NCBI RefSeq assembly: GCF_000276665.1
Contig: NW_004955433.1
Coordinates: forward strand, 11,454,962 to 11,518,961
Direction: 5' to 3'
DNA length: 64,000 nt
From: Chinchilla lanigera
Taxonomy: Eukaryota > Chordata > Mammalia > Rodentia > Chinchillidae
The notes under the pieces were generated by a model, which was not told where the DNA came from, ran no database searches, and worked only from the letters and a program-made list of their open reading frames with translations. Positions 23,800 to 34,629 of this stretch are shown here, in pieces. The position numbers and the translations under genes were made by a program. Every line of letters begins with the position of its first letter. Position 1 is the stretch's first letter.

Positions 23800-24400
23800 T
23801 GCTGTGTGGCAGGTCACCACAAAGCTTAGTAGCAATTTGAAACAACAAATATTTATTATCCCACCATTTTTGTGGGTTAGGAATCCCAAAAGCACTTCGC
23901 AATTATCTCTGGCTGATTATTTTTGGCTGGTTGTAACCTCTTATAAGGTCGCTAAAGATGTTGGCTGGGAATTTACTTCTTTCAAGATCTGGCTGTGGTG
24001 GACGGGATGTTTCCAAGGTCCTTCACGTGCTGTTGGCAGGCTACAGATCCTCACTGGCCCTTGGCTGGAGTCACCAGTTCCTTACTGCATTGGCTACCCA
24101 TAGGGCACCTCACTACATGTATGCTAGCATCCTTCATTGGGTCAGTCTCTGTCTCTGTCTTTCTCTCTCTGTCTCACAGAGATTATATAGTCTTCCTGTT
24201 TTTTTTTTTCCTGTTATAACAATGTTTTCTTCCTCCCTTTTTATTAGTATTTGTTTGCAGTACATAATCAGTGCAGTCATCAATTTCCATTTCCATTTCA
24301 TGAACTAGAACTGTGCTGTGTGACCACCCCTAGCTGCAAAGATGTATGGGAATGCAAGCTTTTTGGGTGAGCATTTTGTTGACAAGACAGATTGTCAGTG
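23800..24400 (-). mobile_element. MLT1-type LTR, antisense (class uncertain)
   Basis: GAAACAACAAATATTTATTA TCCCACC, then TGGGTTAGGAATCC and, at 24318, GACCACCCCTAGCTGCAAAG with TGGGAATG match an ancient mammalian repeat seen sense at 28050 and 35480. Sequence at 24220-24310 does not fit and may be a later change. The overlapping frames at 23804-24308 are chance. Confidence 0.55.
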
Positions 24401-24599
24401 TTTACCCTGGTGAGCCACAGAAGTATCTACTAAGCTTATCTTTTAAGAGTTCACTGAGGTATTTGCCTGGTCTACAATGGGCCCTGAATTAAACAATATA
24501 TGGCTCTTGTTACTACATGTTATATCATGTAGCTTTGGAAATAAGCTTGTTGATAGAGCAGGATCCCTGTATATTGGTACTGAAAAAAGTAAAAGGAAA

Positions 24600-24760
24600 A
24601 GAACCCCAGACATTTATTGACTATATAGCATGTACCAGGAATTTTATTTATGTGAATTATCTGATTTAACCTCATAATAAGCCTGTAAAGTAAGTATTAT
24701 TTACCCCATTTTACAGATGAAAAAGAAAGACCTAAGTTTATTCAGTAGGTTGTGTAAGGA
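24600..24760 (-). repeat. MIR, antisense
   Basis: GAATTATCTGATTTAACCTC ATAATAAGCCTGTAAAGTAA and CCCCATTTTACAGATGAAAA AG. Confidence 0.82.
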
Positions 24761-24769
24761 GCATTTTCC

Positions 24770-25630
24770 AGTAGTGTCCCTTGAATGCTTATAGTTTGAG
24801 GAGCTATTGTACCCTCAGATCTTGGGGTGAGCAGATAAGGAGGGGAGTAGCTGGAGCCTTGGGCCCTTGATTTCCAGTCTGTGATAGCCTCTTATTTCTC
24901 CAGTGTGCCTTGAAAATATAATTGTCCACATCTTCCATGATCTGAATAATTATATTAGAGTACATTGCTGGATTGACAGGTAGGTGGTAGAACTTGAATA
25001 TGAACCTTGGTGTGGATGTATAATTCTAGAAGCCTGTCTTCCTTCCATTATCAGGTTCCTTCTGGTCTCTAAAAACAGTAAATTTTAATTAAGCTGAAGA
25101 GGAGTTAAATTCACTATTTAATGCATACATTACGTTTATTTTGTACTCATATTTTTCTCTTTTTAAATGGACATAAGACATCTTGGATTATAATTTAATA
25201 TTTTTGGCTCAACTGTAATCTGAATGGAAATTTATTGGCCACTAGGTGTCTCCCTTTGGTTCTCTCTATCCTGTGCACATTCTGAGTAGGAAACTAAAAT
25301 GGATATGAGAAGATTGGACAGCAGAGAGATGGAAAAATGAGTGGGATGCACACACTGGTGTATCTTTTCCATCCTATATTCTCCACTCTGTTGCTGTCAC
25401 AGACTGGTGGTTAGATGTAGATCAATTCTTTGGACCCTTAGATGAGGCTTTGATATCTTTTTCATTTGTAAAAGCAGGAAAGTTGAAGGGGGAGAACTTT
25501 TGTGCTCATCTGGACATGTTAGGTAATGAAATAATTACAGCATGTTTGCAGAGAATTTTAGGCACAGTTTTTAATATAGTTCATTATCATGGGAATAGTT
25601 GTGTTGCTAGGGAGATAATGATTGTGTTTA
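24770..25630. other. Unassigned sequence
   Basis: No gene or clear repeat recognised. Confidence 0.45.
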
Positions 25631-25639
25631 TTAATATTA

Positions 25640-25790
25640 ATTTCCCTGTTCCTTAATACGATAATACCGGTTGTAATTTTTGTGTATTATCTCTTATAAT
25701 CCTCATAGGAACCTTGCTTGTATAGTTATCATTTTCCTCCTCTGATTTTTAAGATGAGGAAATTGAAACTTACAGAGGGGTTAATTTGTT
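25640..25790 (-). repeat. MIR, antisense
   Basis: TATTATCTCTTATAATCCTC ATAGGAACC and AAGATGAGGAAATTGAAACT. Confidence 0.75.
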
Positions 25791-25799
25791 CTAAGTTTA

Positions 25800-26680
25800 A
25801 TAGAGTTTGTTTGCTTTCATTCCCCCCCCCTCCATTTGGAATTTCAGTATAATGATGAGGAGAGTTTGACTTAAGTCAGTAGATTTAAGAATTCCTATGA
25901 AAGAATTCAGAAAGTGCGTGTGGAATCGTGGTTTGGTTGAGTACAGATGTCTATTTTCTGCAGTTGTCTTGTAGAAGTGAGCAGCATGCTCTGCATGTGG
26001 GCTCCCTTCAGGAAGGCTACAGGCTCTTTGCAGAATTACAAATTGTGTACACTCAGGGATCACTTCCTTTTACCTGCTTACAAATGCAGCACCCATTATC
26101 ATAGAAACTGCAGGGCATTTGACAGCTCGAGTTCAGACCTGGAGCTTCATAGAATGGAACATTCTTCTTCTTCAATTAGAGACACGCTAAAAAGATGGGA
26201 AGGCAGCTAGGCCTAGGGTTTCCTTTGAGACTGATGACTGATATGTTCTCTTTTACCTGAATTTAGAATTTGCATTAATTTCTAGGTTTTTTCAATCACC
26301 TTAAAAAAAAATCAGCTCACTGTAGGTTTTCTTTAGTCACAGATAATTTAATTGCACTTAGTATCTCTCCGGTTGACTCCCCAGTTGTGGTGGTGATTTC
26401 TGCAGACCATAGGAAAATGTCTGACAAATGTGAGATGAGAGAGCATTGTCAGGCAGAGAGCACTTTCTCTGGGAAGTCAGAGCTGGCAGTGGGAGCAATC
26501 CCCAGCACTAACAGGCACACCCACAAGATCTGCCTCCAACACTGTCACTTCTACCTCTTTGTTCCCCTTTCTGACTCACTTGCTGCCAGTGATTTGTGAC
26601 ATATTTCCTAGCAGATCAAATGTACCCCTGACACCTGATTGCCGAGTGCTTCTTGTTTACAGTTGCTTTCCAAGGACACC
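25800..26680. other. Unassigned sequence
   Basis: No gene or repeat recognised beyond a 9-C run near 25825. Frames at 25947-26210 and 26387-26599 lack any recognisable domain. Confidence 0.45.
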
Positions 26681-26689
26681 TAGACAAGA

Positions 26690-27200
26690 TGGAAAGCTTA
26701 ACGTGCGGTAATTAAATTTGCATCTGCTCAGTGACAGGACTCAAAGACGTCCCCCCACCCCACATATGAATCTCATTGTAGAGCTCCCACTGTCTTTGAC
26801 CATACAGCATCTACAAAAGGCAAGATGTGGACAGGTAAACAAACATTGGTTCAGTCTACTGCCTGTCATTAAATAATGAATATTAAATAGAATTTCTGAT
26901 ACCCCTTTCTTATTTGACTTTCTTCTCTTCACCTACTTGTTTAGCCAGGTTTATAACTGATTTTAAATATAAGAACTGTAGCTCAGAGGTGATTTTTTTA
27001 TTTCAATTTTTTTAAAGGAAAACAAACATCGCCAAACAATTTGGATTGGTTTAACACCCTTTGGATTGTACGTTTCTCACAAATGCTAATGAATAATTCA
27101 GCAAAGCCAAACACAATCTGCTGGTGGTATCTAGTGTTATTCACACTTGCTAATGAATAATTCCCTTTGGCTTTTATAGGGCAGCACTAAGGAGTGACTT
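26690..27200. promoter_or_regulatory. Candidate regulatory element (motif cluster)
   Basis: Repeat-free stretch with an octamer-like ATTTGCAT (26716-26723) preceded by TAATTAAA, and an exact 16-bp sequence TGCTAATGAATAATTC present twice (27084-27099 and 27148-27163). TAAT cores fit homeodomain or POU sites. This is inference from motifs only; conservation was not tested. Confidence 0.3.
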
Positions 27201-27389
27201 CTGAGGCTCAGATGGGTTATTATTGGGCTATTTGTCAGTGTCCTTGGGGCATTGTGAGCCAAAGCCCAACTTGGCTACTCGCTCCACATACCTTCTCCAA
27301 TTCTTCTGGGAAACATGTAGCTCTCTCTGTCCCAGCTTTTCAGCCCTAGAATGTTGCTATGAAAGAAACTGTAGCAGGATTCAGTTCCA

Positions 27390-27560
27390 TGTATAATTTC
27401 ATTGATTCAGTTCCTTCATTGTTTTATTCAAATAAAGAAATGTTTATCGAGCTCCTTAGGAGTTACAAAGTACAGAGCACGGCATTGTGTATATATAGAG
27501 GTGAGAGCAGATTTGTGCGCTATATCCTCAGGAAGTTCAGGTTATAGGGCCCTGGTAGAG
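27390..27560 (-). mobile_element. L2 LINE 3' fragment, antisense
   Basis: Inverted L2 tail pattern: TCAAATAAAGAAATGTTTAT CGAGCTCC, GTACAGAGCACGGCATTGTG. Weak. Confidence 0.5.
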
Positions 27561-27564
27561 GAAA

Positions 27565-28045
27565 CTCAGGGTTCATTTATTTTTGTCCAAATAGTTGCCA
27601 TTTTCTCACTGTGTTCTCAAATATGCATTTGAGTGCGTATTTGCTGTTGATAGTGTTTGGTGAGCTTTGTGTTACTTTGGTTAAGCTTAAAATTTTATTA
27701 ATCTTAGAACTGCATACAAGGTAAACCCTGCAATGTTGTTCCAGGAATCGGTAAATGATATTTGTTCATTTCTACTGCACTGACGTTGGAAATGTGCTAT
27801 GACTTCGTGTTACTGTCTTGGAGAGTCTGAGGATGGCAAGTGTGGATTTATGTATTCCTGAGTAGTCTACATACCTTAGCAATCACATTGCATAATGTAT
27901 AACTCTGACATCATGGAGGTGCACTCAGCCTTGGTGAGTTGTTGTTGGTTTTTTTTTTTCTGGTAGCCTGTATCTGCGTCAGCTTTTTCTATTCAGTTCC
28001 TAGTTTTACTCTTCTTTTTAAGCATTTTGAAAAATTATAAAGTTA
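27565..28045. other. Unassigned sequence
   Basis: No recognised features. Confidence 0.45.
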
Positions 28046-28049
28046 GGTT

Positions 28050-28361
28050 CCACAGTTAGGTGGGAATCATGTGATTAGTTCTCGCCAATGAGACTAAGTA
28101 GAAATGAGTACCATTTCCCTGTTAACATATGTTTAGACCTAGTCTGCCCCAGGGGGCTTTACCTTTTCTTGCTGCATTGACTTTCAGGCCTTGAATTCCA
28201 GGTGGCGGTGTCTCTCTTAGACTTAGTCCATGAATGACTATACGGAGCGGAGACACCGCCTCCCCCATTGATCCACACTTGAACAAGCAAAAGACCCTTA
28301 TTGCATGAAGCCCCTGAGGTTAGGGGTTTGTTTCTTGCATACTCTAACTTGATACAGTGGT
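28050..28361 (+). mobile_element. MLT1-type LTR, sense (class uncertain)
   Basis: CGCCAATGAGACTAAGTAGA AATGAG and ATTGCATGAAGCCCCTGAGG TTAGGGGTTTG resemble the end of an ancient mammalian LTR. Same family as 35480-35800, opposite in sense to 23800-24400. Confidence 0.55.
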
Positions 28362-28481
28362 AAGAGGGGTTAGTGGGTTAGCTAGAGTCTCTTATTCAAC
28401 AAGGTTTCAGCTAGCTTTGCAGAATATTTTTCCTTCTATTAAAAATAATTTTCAGAAAAAAAAAATAAAAATAATTTTCAG

Positions 28482-30285
28482 TTGAAAATTGACAAATTGT
28501 AGTTGTGTGTATTTATGAGGCCAAAATAATGAAATATTTATGAATATATTATCAAATAATTAATGAAGTTACCATATCCATTACCTCAAATAGTTGTCAT
28601 TGTTTATAGTGAGGACATTTGTAATTTACTCCAAGATTTTGAAATGTATGTTATTTACAGTGTTCACCATGCTGTGCAATAGCAGAATAAAACAGTAACA
28701 GCAAGAAGAACACATTCTATCTAATTGAGGCTTTGATGAATTTGATCATTATTTAAGCATCCCTGTTCAGCCTGTTGTATCCGCTTTTACTCTGTTTCTC
28801 TGTGTTTTTGTTTTAGATTCCACATGTAAATGAAGGTATGTGATATTTGTCTTGATGTGCCTGGCTTACTTTACTTTACATAATGTTTTCTATTTTCATC
28901 CATATTGTTGCAAATGACAGAATTTCTTTTTCTAGGCCGACTGGTATTCCATTGTGTGTATTTATGACATTTCCTTTATCTGTTCATCTCTTGATGGACA
29001 CATAGGTTGATTCCAGAACGAGGCTATTGTGAATAGTACTGCAGTGAACATAGTACTGCACACATCTCTTTCACATGCTGATTTCACATCTTTTGGTAGA
29101 TACTCAGAATAGAATTGCTACATTGAATGGCAATTTTATTTTTAGTTTTTAGAGGAATGTTCATACAGTTTTCCATGAGGACTGGGCTAAGTCACATTCT
29201 CACCGGCAGGGAACAGTCCCTTTTCTCCATGTTCTTGCTAGTGTTATTAACTTTTGTCTTTTGGAAAGTGACCATTCTGACAGGTTTGAGGTGATTTCTT
29301 TAATGATTTAGTGCTGTTGAGCATTTTCTCATATATCTATTGGCCATTTGTATATCTTCTTTTAAAAATACCCATTCAAGGGGCTAGGGATTTAGCTCAG
29401 TGGCAAAGTGCCTGCCTGGCAAGCGCAAGGTCGTGAGTTCGATTCCTGGTACTGGAAGAAAAACAAAAACAAATAAAATAAAAAAAGGATCCATTGAGGT
29501 CCACTGGCCACTTTTTAATTGTATTATTTGTTTGTTTTTTATAGCGTTGCCTGAGTTCCTTATACCGTTTGAATATTAAATCCTTATCAGATGTGTGGTT
29601 TGCATACTTGTATTTTCTTCTAAAGCATAATAGGTTGTCTATTCACTCTGTTGTTTCTGTTGTTAAGCAATAGTTTTTTCTTTTTAATTTTGATGTAATG
29701 CCATTTGTCTATATTTGTTTTCCTTGGCCTGTGCTTTTCAGGTCAAATCTAAAAAAAAATTGTCCATACTATTTTCATGTGGTTTTTCTCACTGTGTTTT
29801 ATTACAGTATTTTTGTGGTTTGGGGTCTAGTGTTTAAGTGTTTAATCCATTTTGAGTTGATTTTTGTATATGTTATGAGGTAAGTGTTCACTTTCATTCT
29901 TTTGCAAGTGGATATCCAGTTTTTACAGCAGCACTTAATGAAGAGACAGTCCTTTTCCCAAGGAATATATTTGGCATCTTTATTGAAGTCAGTTGACCAC
30001 AGATGCATGGGTTCATTTCTGAGTTCTCTATTCCTTAGCCTTGGTTAATGAGTCTGATTTCATGTCAGTACCATGCTGTTTTATTTACTATCACTTTATA
30101 GTATACTTTGCAAAGGAGTAATGTGCTGCTTCCACCTTTGTTTTTTTGTCTTGGCTATTCAGGTGTTTTTGATTTCTTTTCTCTTTCTATAAAAAATGGT
30201 ACTGAAATTTTTGTAGGGATTCTGCTGAATCTAAATCAGTTTGGATAGTATGGATATTTAAACTGCTAATTAATGTAAAAATTAG
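28482..30285 (-). mobile_element. L1 LINE 3' half, antisense, with ID insertion
   Basis: Continuous inverted L1: 3'UTR (CATATCCATTACCTCAAATA), through AGATTCCACATGTAAATGAA GG, TGGACACATAGGTTGATTCC, TCACATTCTCACCGGCAGGG and AAATCCTTATCAGATGTGTG G, to about 30285. Many stops. Split by the ID at 29380-29486. Confidence 0.88.
29380..29486 (+). repeat. ID SINE inserted in L1
   Basis: GGGGCTAGGGATTTAGCTCA to TCGATTCCTGGTACTGG with an A-rich tail. Flanks ACCCATTCAAG and ATCCATTGAGG are an imperfect TSD. Confidence 0.93.
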
Positions 30286-30289
30286 CAAA

Positions 30290-30445
30290 CTGACTGGGTG
30301 TAGTGGCACATGTCTGAATCCCAGCACTTGGGAGACTGAAGCAGGAGGATCACTGTGAGTTCAAGGATAGCCTCAGCTACATAGTTCAAGGACAGCCTGA
30401 AATACATAACAAGACTGTGTCTCAATACAATAAAATAATAAAAAT
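30290..30445 (+). repeat. B1 SINE, sense
   Basis: CTGACTGGGTGTAGTGGCAC to GACTGTGTCTCAATAC plus an A-rich tail. Two copies of AAGGA(C/T)AGCCT show the duplication. Confidence 0.88.
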
Positions 30446-30469
30446 TCCCATGTTCCACCCAACAATGTA

Positions 30470-30780
30470 TAAAAAAAAAATGCCATGAACAACTGGGAAT
30501 TATCCCAAGTATGCAAAGCTGATTTAACATTCAGAAAGCAATCATATTAACAGGCCAAAGAATAAATACCGCAGAATAATATAAATACATGGAGAAAGGA
30601 CATTTAACAAAATCCAGCATTCACTGATGATAAATACTCTCAGAAAACTAGAAGTGGGGAACCTCCTTGAATTAATAAAGAATATCTGTAAAAAAATTAT
30701 AATGAAAAAGAATATTTAATAGGGAAAATATGTGACTCACAAAGCCTCAACTATTTTCTGGCACTTTACAAAAAAGTTTT
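30470..30780 (+). mobile_element. L1 ORF2 fragment, sense
   Basis: GAACAACTGGGAATTATCCC, GATTTAACATTCAGAAAGCA ATCA and GACATTTAACAAAATCCAGC ATTC match the central part of L1 ORF2. Opposite strand to the preceding L1. Confidence 0.8.
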
Positions 30781-30877
30781 ACTGACCCGGCGTTTATATC
30801 CTGAGGATCTTCATAAACTATTATCAAGAAGTATCCCACTTACCAAAATATGAGTTGTTTTTATTTATTTATTTATT

Positions 30878-30986
30878 TTTGAGACAGAGTCTCGCTATGC
30901 AGTTCAGGCTAACCTCGAACTTACAACGATCCTCCTGCCTCATCCTCCTGAATGCTGGAATTACAGATGTGCACCACCACACGTGG
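30878..30986 (-). repeat. B1 SINE without the 29-bp duplication, antisense
   Basis: GAGACAGAGTCTCGCTATGC to CACCACCACACGTGGCA in about 109 bp. Only one TTCAGGCTAACCTCGAACTT module is present, unlike neighbours. A (TTTA)n tract (about 30862-30879) sits at its tail. Confidence 0.85.
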
Positions 30987-30989
30987 CAG

Positions 30990-31290
30990 AAAATACGAAT
31001 TTCTCCCGGATTCAGAACTCAAAGGTTTTATTAGTCGTCGTATATTTTGGTCTAACATTGGCCATGACGATAAAGTATAAACTCAAAAGAAGTTTATTAA
31101 TGGGATCGCACAAAGAGTATGGATAATCCGGGTGATATTTCTGAGGGTGAGAAATGAGAAGAAGTCATGAAAGTTCAAAGAGTTGAAGGAATAGAACTTT
31201 TTTCCCTCTCCTTGTGGATGGTGATGGTTCTGGATTTGTTTAAAGCTAATAAATATAGAGATTTATTTAATCTTCACATTCACTTTTAAA
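30990..31290. other. Unassigned sequence with several CpGs
   Basis: Unusually CpG-containing for this window (TTAGTCGTCGTATATTTTGG, CATGACGATAAAG). No family or frame recognised. Confidence 0.4.
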
Positions 31291-31421
31291 TCAATGTCAT
31301 ATTTTGGAAGATTTTAAAAATATGAACTTGTACTCCAGCATCAAAGTATTGTCACAGTCTTCTTCCTTATCTGATAGGTTTTGGTATTTTGTTTTTCTCT
31401 TCTTCCTCTGGCAACAGTTGT

Positions 31422-31442
31422 TTTTTTTTTTTTTTTTTTTTT
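31422..31442. repeat. Poly(T) run
   Basis: About 20 uninterrupted T, with no SINE body attached on either side that I can recognise. Confidence 0.9.
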
Positions 31443-31479
31443 GTCACTTAGACAATTTCCTGTCTGTTCATTCATTCAT

Positions 31480-31990
31480 CATTTATTTACTTATAGGTAT
31501 ATATCCAAGATAAGTGAAAACATATGTTCATATAAAAACTTGCACATAGTGGAATTATTCACAATAGCCAAAAAATAAAAACAATTCCAAATGTCCATCA
31601 ATTAAGAAGTAGATAAAATGCAGTATATTCATATAATTATTCTGCAAAAAAAGAGTGAAGCACTGATACATGCTACAGCATGGATGGAGGTTGAAAACAC
31701 AGTGAAAGTCAAGCACAAAAGACTACATATTGTATGATTCCACTTTTATAGAATGTCTATAATAGGAATATCCATGAAGGCAGAAAGGGGATAAATGATT
31801 ACCTAGGGCTGGGGACAGGGTTCAGAGCAAATCAAGACTGAGTGATAGGCACAAGGGTTTCTTTTGGGGGGCAGATAACAAATTTTTATACTTTACGGTA
31901 GTTACTGCACAATTCTGAATATATTAAAAACCATCGAATTGTACAGTTTTAGTGGGTGAATTCTATGTTGTATGAATTACATCTGAAATA
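31480..31990 (+). mobile_element. L1M LINE 3' end, sense
   Basis: AGTGGAATTATTCACAATAG CC, AAATGTCCATCAATTAAGAA G, CTACATATTGTATGATTCCA C, TCGAATTGTACAGTTTTAGT GGGTGAATT: the standard end of an L1M element. Confidence 0.9.
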
Positions 31991-32189
31991 TATGAGTAAA
32001 ATAATTATGTAGTAGATTTCTTATTTTTCAGTATTGCAGCTGATCTTACATCCTCTTATTCAACAAATAACTAGAATTTGAATCTCTTACACAGTATTTA
32101 ATTCTCAAACTAAGATCGTCTAAAAATAAAATTAACATATAGTCAAATTCTCTTTGATCTACATGTTGTACTTTATGTACTGGCATGTG

Positions 32190-32800
32190 TGCACAAATAT
32201 GTAAGTATGTTCATTGTGACATTATTTGCAGAGGCATAACGTGATCTACAACCTAGACATCCATCAGCGGGGGACATGTTAAATAAGTTTTCAAAAAACA
32301 AGCCAATGGGGGGCTGGGGATTTTAGCTCAGCGGCAAAAGCGCCTGCCTGGCAAGCGCAAGGTCGTGAGTTCGGTTCCCGGTACCGGAGAAAAAAACCAA
32401 ACCAAACAAAACAAAACAAACAAAAAAAAACCGCAATAAGCCAATGGGAACACAAAACAATCCTCAAGATATTTACATTAAAGAAGAAAGGTACACAACA
32501 CTATGATACTATTTGTGTAAATGTTTGCATATAATTATAGAAGATGCTGGAAAGATTCAGCAGTAATTTGTTCTATGGCAAAATTCAAGGGAAAATTTGA
32601 GTTGGTCTGAACAACCTTTCCCACGATTAGAACTTACTTTAATACATTTTTGATAGTGGCATTAGTAGCCAAATAGTGGAAGTAACACAGATATCCATCG
32701 ATTAATGAATAGGTAAACAAAATGTGGCATCTTCATGCATTCATGTGTGAGATCAAAAGGAATTTGAAAATAAGTCAATTTTATTTTGAAAAAATCTTCA
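32190..32800 (+). mobile_element. L1M LINE fragments, sense, with ID insertion
   Basis: GTGACATTATTTGCAGAGGC and CCTAGACATCCATCAGCGGG GGACATG, resuming after the ID, then a second similar stretch at about 32650 (ATATCCATCGATTAATGAAT AGG). The two stretches overlap in L1 consensus terms, so more than one copy is involved. Confidence 0.75.
32311..32437 (+). repeat. ID SINE, best-preserved copy, 11-bp TSD
   Basis: GGGCTGGGGATTTTAGCTCA, GGCAAGCGCAAGGTCGTGAG, TTCGGTTCCCGGTACCGGAG and a (CAAAA)n tail. AAGCCAATGGG flanks it at 32300-32310 and 32438-32448. Box A- and box B-like segments are both clear, so it is a plausible pol III template remnant. Confidence 0.96.
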
Positions 32801-34240
32801 AGAAGGCAGTTAAATATTCAAGTATTATTTTTAAAAGTTTTAAAAGTTGTTTTCTATATTATGGCTCAGCAACCCATCTTGCATCTGTTTGTGGGTGTTA
32901 ATTCATGTGGTGTAATTTGTTTTAGGACTCATCCCACTTCACCCCCAACCCCTGCCCACTAATGGTACCGCAATCACATAATTCCACAGTAATTTTAACA
33001 CTGTCTTCTGATCCAGCTGTGAGCACTGTATCTACAGGGCAGGAATGCGGCTTGCAGGGGACAGTATCAAACTGCCCACAATTACTTTAATGTCTCCTCT
33101 GAAATGATAAATGAAGTTTATAGTTATAATAAAAAAACCCATCCCCCCCCAAGGTATAAAGTGTGTGTAAGTAATTCACATACCCAAATGTGACTACTTT
33201 TTCTTTTTCAAAAAAAATCCTTCTTCGAGGATTTTTTTTTTTTTAAATCAGGGCTATTTCCAACATGGGCATTTATTTAATATAGCCCAAGAAAGGTGAA
33301 CAAAAGAAAATATGAATAATGCTTCTCCAGAAACTTGCATTTCTTTGTTATTGAAAACAAATTTCTAAGTTTTGCATTTGTGTTGCTTACTTAGTAAACA
33401 CAGATCCAATTCACAAAACTTCATGTAATTTGTAAAATATTTGCTGCTAGTTTTCCTGGTTTTAGGAGGATCCGTATTGGGTTTTAACTCCTACTTTTTC
33501 TTTAGTGCCTCTTTTGGTTTGAGTCCTTCCTAGTTAATGTAAACCCTCCAGCCTGCCTGCACCTTCAGTGACGCTCGGAGAGGTGAGCAGTAGGTGTTCA
33601 CAATGTGTATCAAGGTCTCCGCCGTTGAAGTTTAGATATTTCTTTGAGAAAGAGCTCACCATTCCTCACTTTGAAAGTGTGGGACTGTGGAAGTAGTACA
33701 TCTGAATCTTCCTGTCATCACATGAAGCTAGGATTTCCATGCTATCTTTCCAACTGTAGGAGATCTTGCTGCTTCCAGGGACTGCGTTTTCCCTTAAAGA
33801 TACTCCATTTTCTTCATGCTCCTGCTTCTTGCTACCACTCATCACAGTCAGAGGCTGTCCTTGCTGACAGTTCTGCTTTTGCATAACATGGTACCTAGCT
33901 CTGTGTGATTGAAACCTTTATTTAATTTTTATAACTTGTGCGTGTCCTTAGAGACTTGGGTTTGGAGGAATCCTTTTATAAAGAGTCCTCTCAGCCCTGT
34001 TTATGAATTTTGGAAGTTTAGATCAATTATAATGGTTATTATAAACCCATTTATTTGAACTGTTAAAGCTGTGAAATATCACATGACATTTTATGGATCA
34101 GACTGTCCATTGTACAGCTGAGTCAAGTGAGGCCCAGAGAGCTTCTTGTTTGTTTCGTCAAGATTCCACAGCTGCTTTATTTCAGAATGAAATCTGTAAT
34201 TGGGAATTCCAGGTGTAGAGTTTTTTCTGTAAACTGAGTT
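32801..34240. other. Mostly unique sequence
   Basis: Frames on both strands at 33644-33886 overlap almost completely, which argues against coding. A donor-like GAGAGGTGAGCAG occurs at about 33577 without a matching exon. The 34080-34170 segment may be MIR. Confidence 0.45.
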
Positions 34241-34242
34241 AA

Positions 34243-34325
34243 AAGCTTGAAGATATAGCTTAGTGATAGATTGCTTGCCTAGCATGAGCCCATGGGCTCA
34301 ATCTGCAGCACTCGAGAATTGAAAA
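34243..34325 (+). repeat. Old ID SINE
   Basis: GAAGATATAGCTTAGTGATA GATTGCTTGCCTAGCATGAG and GGGCTCAATCTGCAGCAC match the ID body. Confidence 0.75.
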
Positions 34326-34434
34326 TAACAACCAGAAAAAGCTCAAAGATACTTTGAATAAAGGATAAACTGAGAGGAATGAGGAGAGGAGGGCTGCACA
34401 GCTGGGACAGAACACTACAGTAAAATACTTCAGC

Positions 34435-34620
34435 AGTGCTGGGCTCGTTACACATGCCTGTAATCCCAGATACTAGGGAAGGTAAGGCAAGAGGATCTCA
34501 AGTTCAAGGCCAGCCTGAGCAATTTAGGGAACCCTTGTCTCAAAATAAAAAAATAAAGAGGATGGGAAAGTAGTTCAACGTTAGAGTATCCCTAGGACCA
34601 CAAACAGCATTCCTCAAGTG
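34435..34620 (+). repeat. B1-dID dimeric SINE
   Basis: B1 half (CTGTAATCCCAGATACTAGG to CCTTGTCTCAAAATAAA, no 29-bp duplication) followed by an ID half (GATGGGAAAGTAGTTCAACG TTAGAGTATCCCTAGGACC). Confidence 0.82.
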
Positions 34621-34629
34621 TGAAGTACT

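Noticed and set aside
31422..31442. Antisense SINE tail
   Set aside because: A 20-T run looks like an inverted poly(A) tail, but no SINE body follows on the right.
32311..32437. tRNA gene
   Set aside because: It has box A- and box B-like segments but is an ID SINE: A-rich tail, TSD, no cloverleaf with an anticodon arm, and many sister copies.
33644..33886. Overlapping open frames on both strands (80 and 72 codons)
   Set aside because: Mutual overlap without domain, splice pattern or codon bias; expected by chance.
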